Source: Ignavibacteriales bacterium
GTDB lineage: Bacteria; Bacteroidota; Ignavibacteria; Ignavibacteriales; Melioribacteraceae
Reading direction: 5' to 3'
Assembly: GCA_020059785.1 (NCBI GenBank)
Contig: JAGVBL010000426.1
Span: 1 to 16,466 of the forward strand
DNA length: 16,466 nt
The notes under the pieces are model-generated. The model was not told where the DNA came from. It worked only from the letters and a program-made list of their open reading frames with translations, and did no database searches. The position numbers and the translations under genes were made by a program. This document shows, piece by piece, positions 13,483-16,466 of this stretch (its first letter is position 1; the number at the start of each line of letters is the position of its first letter).

Positions 13483-15207
13483 ATGATTATTAAGAAAAAA
13501 ATATGGATCCCCTTATTAATAGTTGCAGTTTTATTAATTGCCGGGATCATTTTGTTAATTACACAATTGAAAGATCGATTAGAATTAATTAGCAAGGCAG
13601 AAAAAAATATCGACCTGGTTATGAGTCTAAAGGATATTAATGAAGATTTTATTGCCGGGTATAATGTAAATACTGAAAAAATTCTTGATGTGTTACATTA
13701 CGATATAAAGATTGAATTGTTTCCGGAAGTTAAAAGAATTAAAGGAAATGTTACTCTTACAATTAAGGTAAATAATCCCGATGAAAGTGAAGTTGTTCTT
13801 AATTTTTATGATAACCTGAAAATAAATTCTGTATTAATTAGCGATAAGAAAGTAAAATACTCCCGCACAAAAACTAATATCTCAATCTACCCGGGTGGAA
13901 AACTTTCCGATACAATTCTGGTAAAAATAAATTATGAAGGAGAGCCGAAAAGATTAGGATTCGGATCCTTCAACTTTGATGAGATGAACGGTGAAAAATT
14001 AATCTATACATTGAACGAACCGGTCTTTGCATCAACATGGTTCCCTTGTATCGATTTACCTGATGATAAAGCATTAGCAGATATTTATATTACAAACGAC
14101 TCATCCTTCGTTTCGTTATCGAACGGTAAACTTAGCGCGATAACTATTAATGGGAATAAGAAAACCTATCATTGGAAAACTTATTACCCAATATCAACTT
14201 ACTTAATTGCCATCTATTCCGGTAACTATAAAACATATTCCCAGAAGTATGTTTCAGCCAGTAAAGATACGGTTGACCTTTTCTGTTATGCTCTTCCTGA
14301 TAAATTTGATGACTTAATAAAAGATTTTAGAGGTCACGATAAATACCTTAAAGTATTCGAAGAGATTTTCGGATTCTATCCATTTACAAAAGAGAAATAT
14401 TCACTGGCGCAATTTAATTGGGTTTATGGTGCAATGGAGCATCAGACAATTACAGGAATTGGCACAGATTTTATCTCGGGCTTAAAATTATTCCAGGATA
14501 TGATAATACATGAATTGGCTCATCAATGGTGGGGAAATGCTGTGGGCCCTAAAACATGGAAGGATATCTGGTTAAATGAAGGTTTTTCTACTTATTCTGA
14601 AGCTCTCTATTGGGAAAAACAGAGCGGTTTCGATGCATTGAAAACTACTCTTGCTGCTAAATTCGGTTCGTTCGAAAAAGGTACGTTATACAATCCCGAC
14701 CGTAATTTATTCAGCAGCTTAGTTTATGATAAAGGTGCCTGGGTTTTGCATATGCTTCGTAAGGAAGTCGGCGATTCTGATTTTTTCAAAATATTAAGAA
14801 ACTATTATGAACGATATAAGTATAAAAATGCATCAACAAAAGATTTTCAGATTATTGCAGAGGAGATATCTAAAAGAAATTTGAGTCACTTTTTCGATCA
14901 GTGGATTTTAAAAGGAGTCGGAATTTTGGAAATTCAGTATAAATATGCGGTTGTACAGGACAATAATCGATTTAAAACCAAAATTACCTTAAAACAGTTA
15001 CAAAATGGCTACGATATTTATAAATTTCCGATTGATATTAAAATTAATTATGAATCCGGAAGCGAAATCAAAAATTATTATATTACAAAGAGAGAGGAAT
15101 CATTTATTTTTGAAAGTACTAATAAGCCGAAGGAAATATTACTTGATCCCGATAGATGGCTCCTTGCAAATTTTGAACTAATTCAATCTGATAATGATCG
15201 AAAATAA
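13483..15207 (+). CDS. Membrane-anchored M1-family zinc aminopeptidase
   Basis: 574 residues from the ATG at 13483. Residues 1-29 are K-K-K followed by a long hydrophobic stretch (W-I-P-L-L-I-V-A-V then I-I-L-L-I-T), a non-cleaved membrane anchor that places the enzyme on the periplasmic side. The N-terminal beta domain (about 65-250) precedes the catalytic domain, with G-A-M-E-H at 317-321 (substrate N-terminus binding), zinc motif H-E-L-A-H at 343-347 and third ligand E366 in W-L-N-E-G-F-S-T. Y415 in V-Y-D-K-G-A sits where the transition-state tyrosine is expected. It is short for M1 (many have 600-900 residues): the C-terminal helical domain is reduced to an end segment. It removes N-terminal residues from peptides. 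lpxH starts 14 nt before its stop, so the two are co-translated. Confidence 0.9.
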   Translation: MIIKKKIWIPLLIVAVLLIAGIILLITQLKDRLELISKAEKNIDLVMSLKDINEDFIAGYNVNTEKILDVLHYDIKIELFPEVKRIKGNVTLTIKVNNPDESEVVLNFYDNLKINSVLISDKKVKYSRTKTNISIYPGGKLSDTILVKINYEGEPKRLGFGSFNFDEMNGEKLIYTLNEPVFASTWFPCIDLPDDKALADIYITNDSSFVSLSNGKLSAITINGNKKTYHWKTYYPISTYLIAIYSGNYKTYSQKYVSASKDTVDLFCYALPDKFDDLIKDFRGHDKYLKVFEEIFGFYPFTKEKYSLAQFNWVYGAMEHQTITGIGTDFISGLKLFQDMIIHELAHQWWGNAVGPKTWKDIWLNEGFSTYSEALYWEKQSGFDALKTTLAAKFGSFEKGTLYNPDRNLFSSLVYDKGAWVLHMLRKEVGDSDFFKILRNYYERYKYKNASTKDFQIIAEEISKRNLSHFFDQWILKGVGILEIQYKYAVVQDNNRFKTKITLKQLQNGYDIYKFPIDIKINYESGSEIKNYYITKREESFIFESTNKPKEILLDPDRWLLANFELIQSDNDRK

Positions 15208-15922
15208 AACTTACCTTTTTATATCGGATATTCATCTCGGTCTGCAAAGTCGGGATCTTGAAAAAGAAAAAGAGAAAAAACTGATTTCATTCCTTCACTA
15301 TGCTCAGAATAATTGTAATGAACTTTACATTGTTGGTGATTTATTCGATTACTGGTTCGAATATAAAAGAGTAATTCAAAAAGGATTTTTCAAAACTCTT
15401 TCTGCAATTACAGAGCTTGCCGAAAAGGGGGTTAAGATTCATTATTTTATTGGTAATCACGATTTCCTCCACCGCGATTTTTTTGAAAAAGAAGTTGGTG
15501 CTGTACTTTATCACGATGCTGTTGATGTAGTTCTTAACGGTAAAAGGTTTTACATCGGTCATGGAGATGGACTGGTAAAAAATGATACCGGCTATAAAAT
15601 ATTGAAATTAATTTTGCGTAATAAATTTTTACAGCGACTTTATTCTGCTGTTCATCCCGATCTTGGAATTAAGATTGCAAGTTCCACTAGTAAAAAAAGC
15701 CGGGGTTATACTGCTAATAAAAATTATGGAACCGTGGATGGTTTATTAGAAACGGCTCGTTCCAAAATCGATTCCGGATTTGATTACGTTTTATTTGGTC
15801 ATTCACATCAGAAGACATTTGAAAAATATAATAATGGTATTTATGTGAACCTTGGGAGCTGGCTCGATAATCCCTGTTATGGTAAGTTCACTAATTCATT
15901 TGAAATTATTGACTGGAAATAA
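15194..15922 (+). CDS. lpxH: UDP-2,3-diacylglucosamine pyrophosphatase (calcineurin-like), LpxH type
   Basis: 242 residues, the LpxH length. It hydrolyses UDP-2,3-diacylglucosamine to lipid X and UMP at the cytoplasmic membrane, in lipid A synthesis. The metallophosphoesterase motifs are all present: S-D-I-H-L-G (D12, H14), V-G-D-L-F-D-Y-W (D49, D52), G-N-H-D-F (N88, H89, D90), G-H-G-D-G (H123) and F-G-H-S-H (H203, H205). F-D-Y-W-F-E-Y and N-L-G-S-W-L-D are family-specific surroundings. The ATG overlaps the 3' end of the M1 peptidase gene by 14 nt in another frame. A LpxG- or LpxI-type alternative does not fit these motifs. A related phosphatase with another lipid substrate cannot be excluded, but lipid A synthesis is the likely role beside cell-wall genes. 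Confidence 0.88.
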   Translation: MIENKTYLFISDIHLGLQSRDLEKEKEKKLISFLHYAQNNCNELYIVGDLFDYWFEYKRVIQKGFFKTLSAITELAEKGVKIHYFIGNHDFLHRDFFEKEVGAVLYHDAVDVVLNGKRFYIGHGDGLVKNDTGYKILKLILRNKFLQRLYSAVHPDLGIKIASSTSKKSRGYTANKNYGTVDGLLETARSKIDSGFDYVLFGHSHQKTFEKYNNGIYVNLGSWLDNPCYGKFTNSFEIIDWK

Positions 15923-15924
15923 AA

Positions 15925-16466
15925 ATGATAAATAACCCGAATGTTCATTCTAGGAATAAGTCTAAGAAACCTAAGAAAAAAACCTGGCGATACCTTTTCC
16001 TTTTTATCGGGATAATATTTATTGCAGCTTTTATTTTGTTCACTGAATACATATTCGAAGGATTGCCATCGCTAGAACAGCTTGAAAATCCAAGGCAACA
16101 ATTAGCAAGTAATGTCTACAGCATAGATGGTGAATTGATAGGTCAGTTCTTTAACGAGAACAGAATTGAAGTTAGCATTGATAGTATACCCGCGCATGTT
16201 ATAAATGCACTTACTTCTACTGAAGATAAAAAGTTTTACAAACACTGGGGAGTAGATGTTGAACGCTTTATAAAGGCAATGTTTAAAACAGTATTTTTAT
16301 TTAAGAGGGAAGGCGCAAGTACTATTACTCAACAGCTTGCAAAAAATCTTTACAAGTTAAAGTCTAAAAACGAAACACGTACAGGAACAATTATTAGAAA
16401 AATTCAGGAATGGATTACTGCCGTCCAGATTGAAAAAACGTATACTAAACGGGAAATTCTTGAAAT
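15925..16466 (+). CDS. Class A penicillin-binding protein (PBP1A-like), 3' partial
   Basis: The first 180 residues are present; the gene runs off the window. It starts with ATG 2 nt after the lpxH stop. A basic cytoplasmic tail (K-S-K-K-P-K-K-K at 12-19) is followed by one membrane segment at about 22-42. The GT51 glycosyltransferase domain then begins: S-I-D-G-E-L-I-G-Q-F near 66-75, A-L-T-S-T-E-D-K-K-F-Y-K-H-W-G-V-D at 95-111 with E100 the catalytic glutamate, G-A-S-T-I-T-Q-Q-L-A-K-N-L-Y at 130-143, and R-K-I-Q-E-W plus E-K-T-Y-T-K-R-E-I-L-E at 158-180. These enzymes polymerise lipid II, and a transpeptidase domain should follow outside the window. It belongs with the preceding LpxH and peptidase genes as an envelope operon. 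Confidence 0.92.
   Translation, partial: MINNPNVHSRNKSKKPKKKTWRYLFLFIGIIFIAAFILFTEYIFEGLPSLEQLENPRQQLASNVYSIDGELIGQFFNENRIEVSIDSIPAHVINALTSTEDKKFYKHWGVDVERFIKAMFKTVFLFKREGASTITQQLAKNLYKLKSKNETRTGTIIRKIQEWITAVQIEKTYTKREILE

Noticed and set aside
13398..13595. Minus-strand open frame across the glgC/peptidase gap
   Set aside because: It overlaps both predicted promoters and the membrane-anchor coding region in antisense, and its composition reflects AT-rich shadow coding.
1..16466. CRISPR arrays, tRNA genes, complete insertion sequences, phage genes, origins
   Set aside because: Looked for by eye on both strands; no repeat-spacer pattern, cloverleaf, transposase, integrase or origin-like cluster was found.

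Overview
The window is AT-rich DNA from a Gram-negative bacterium of the Bacteroidota/Chlorobi/Ignavibacteriota group, and I favour an Ignavibacteria-like lineage (inference). Four things support this. There is a type IX secretion (T9SS) C-terminal sorting domain protein next to two PorV/PorQ-family outer-membrane proteins. There are outer-membrane and lipid A genes (an LpxH-type phosphatase and a heptosyltransferase-type GT9). Six intergenic sites match the Bacteroidota promoter form (TAnnTTTG at -7 with a TTG/TTTT-like box about 26 bp upstream, centre to centre). There is also a small bacterial SRP RNA. Nothing suggests a phage or plasmid, and the gene content is mostly chromosomal housekeeping and envelope functions.

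Layout. Bases 2-1755: the 3' part of a DUF1207-like predicted outer-membrane barrel gene, then a site-2-type (M50) intramembrane protease 2 nt downstream. Bases 1780-6259: a promoter followed by a tight four-gene operon. It encodes a lipoprotein with two copies of one repeat domain, an Asp-box beta-propeller with a T9SS sorting domain, and two different PorV/PorQ-family proteins. A small exported protein of unknown function follows (6345-6776). Bases 6843-9980: a surface-glycan operon with a FemAB/GNAT-like transferase, a GT4 glycosyltransferase and a GT9 heptosyltransferase-like enzyme. The last two appear to start with TTG. Bases 10029-10146: the SRP RNA (ffs) with its own promoter and a terminal stem plus T-run. 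Its 3' end overlaps, in antisense, the last codons of convergent uvrC.

Bases 10127-13376, minus strand: uvrC and glgC, separated by a 127-bp MITE-like element with 19-bp imperfect terminal inverted repeats. That element appears to carry the uvrC promoter. Bases 13377-13482: a divergent regulatory region between glgC and a membrane-anchored M1 aminopeptidase, with a 13-nt perfect palindrome across both -33 boxes. Bases 13483-16466: an envelope operon with the M1 peptidase, LpxH (overlapping it by 14 nt) and the 5' part of a class A penicillin-binding protein that runs off the window.

The best candidate for a less-described system is the four-gene T9SS cargo/PorV-PorQ operon, which looks like a self-contained secretion-and-display module. 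The most unusual non-coding features are the SRP RNA/uvrC antisense overlap, the promoter-bearing MITE-like element and the palindrome between glgC and the M1 peptidase. No intergenic stretch exceeds 300 bases.
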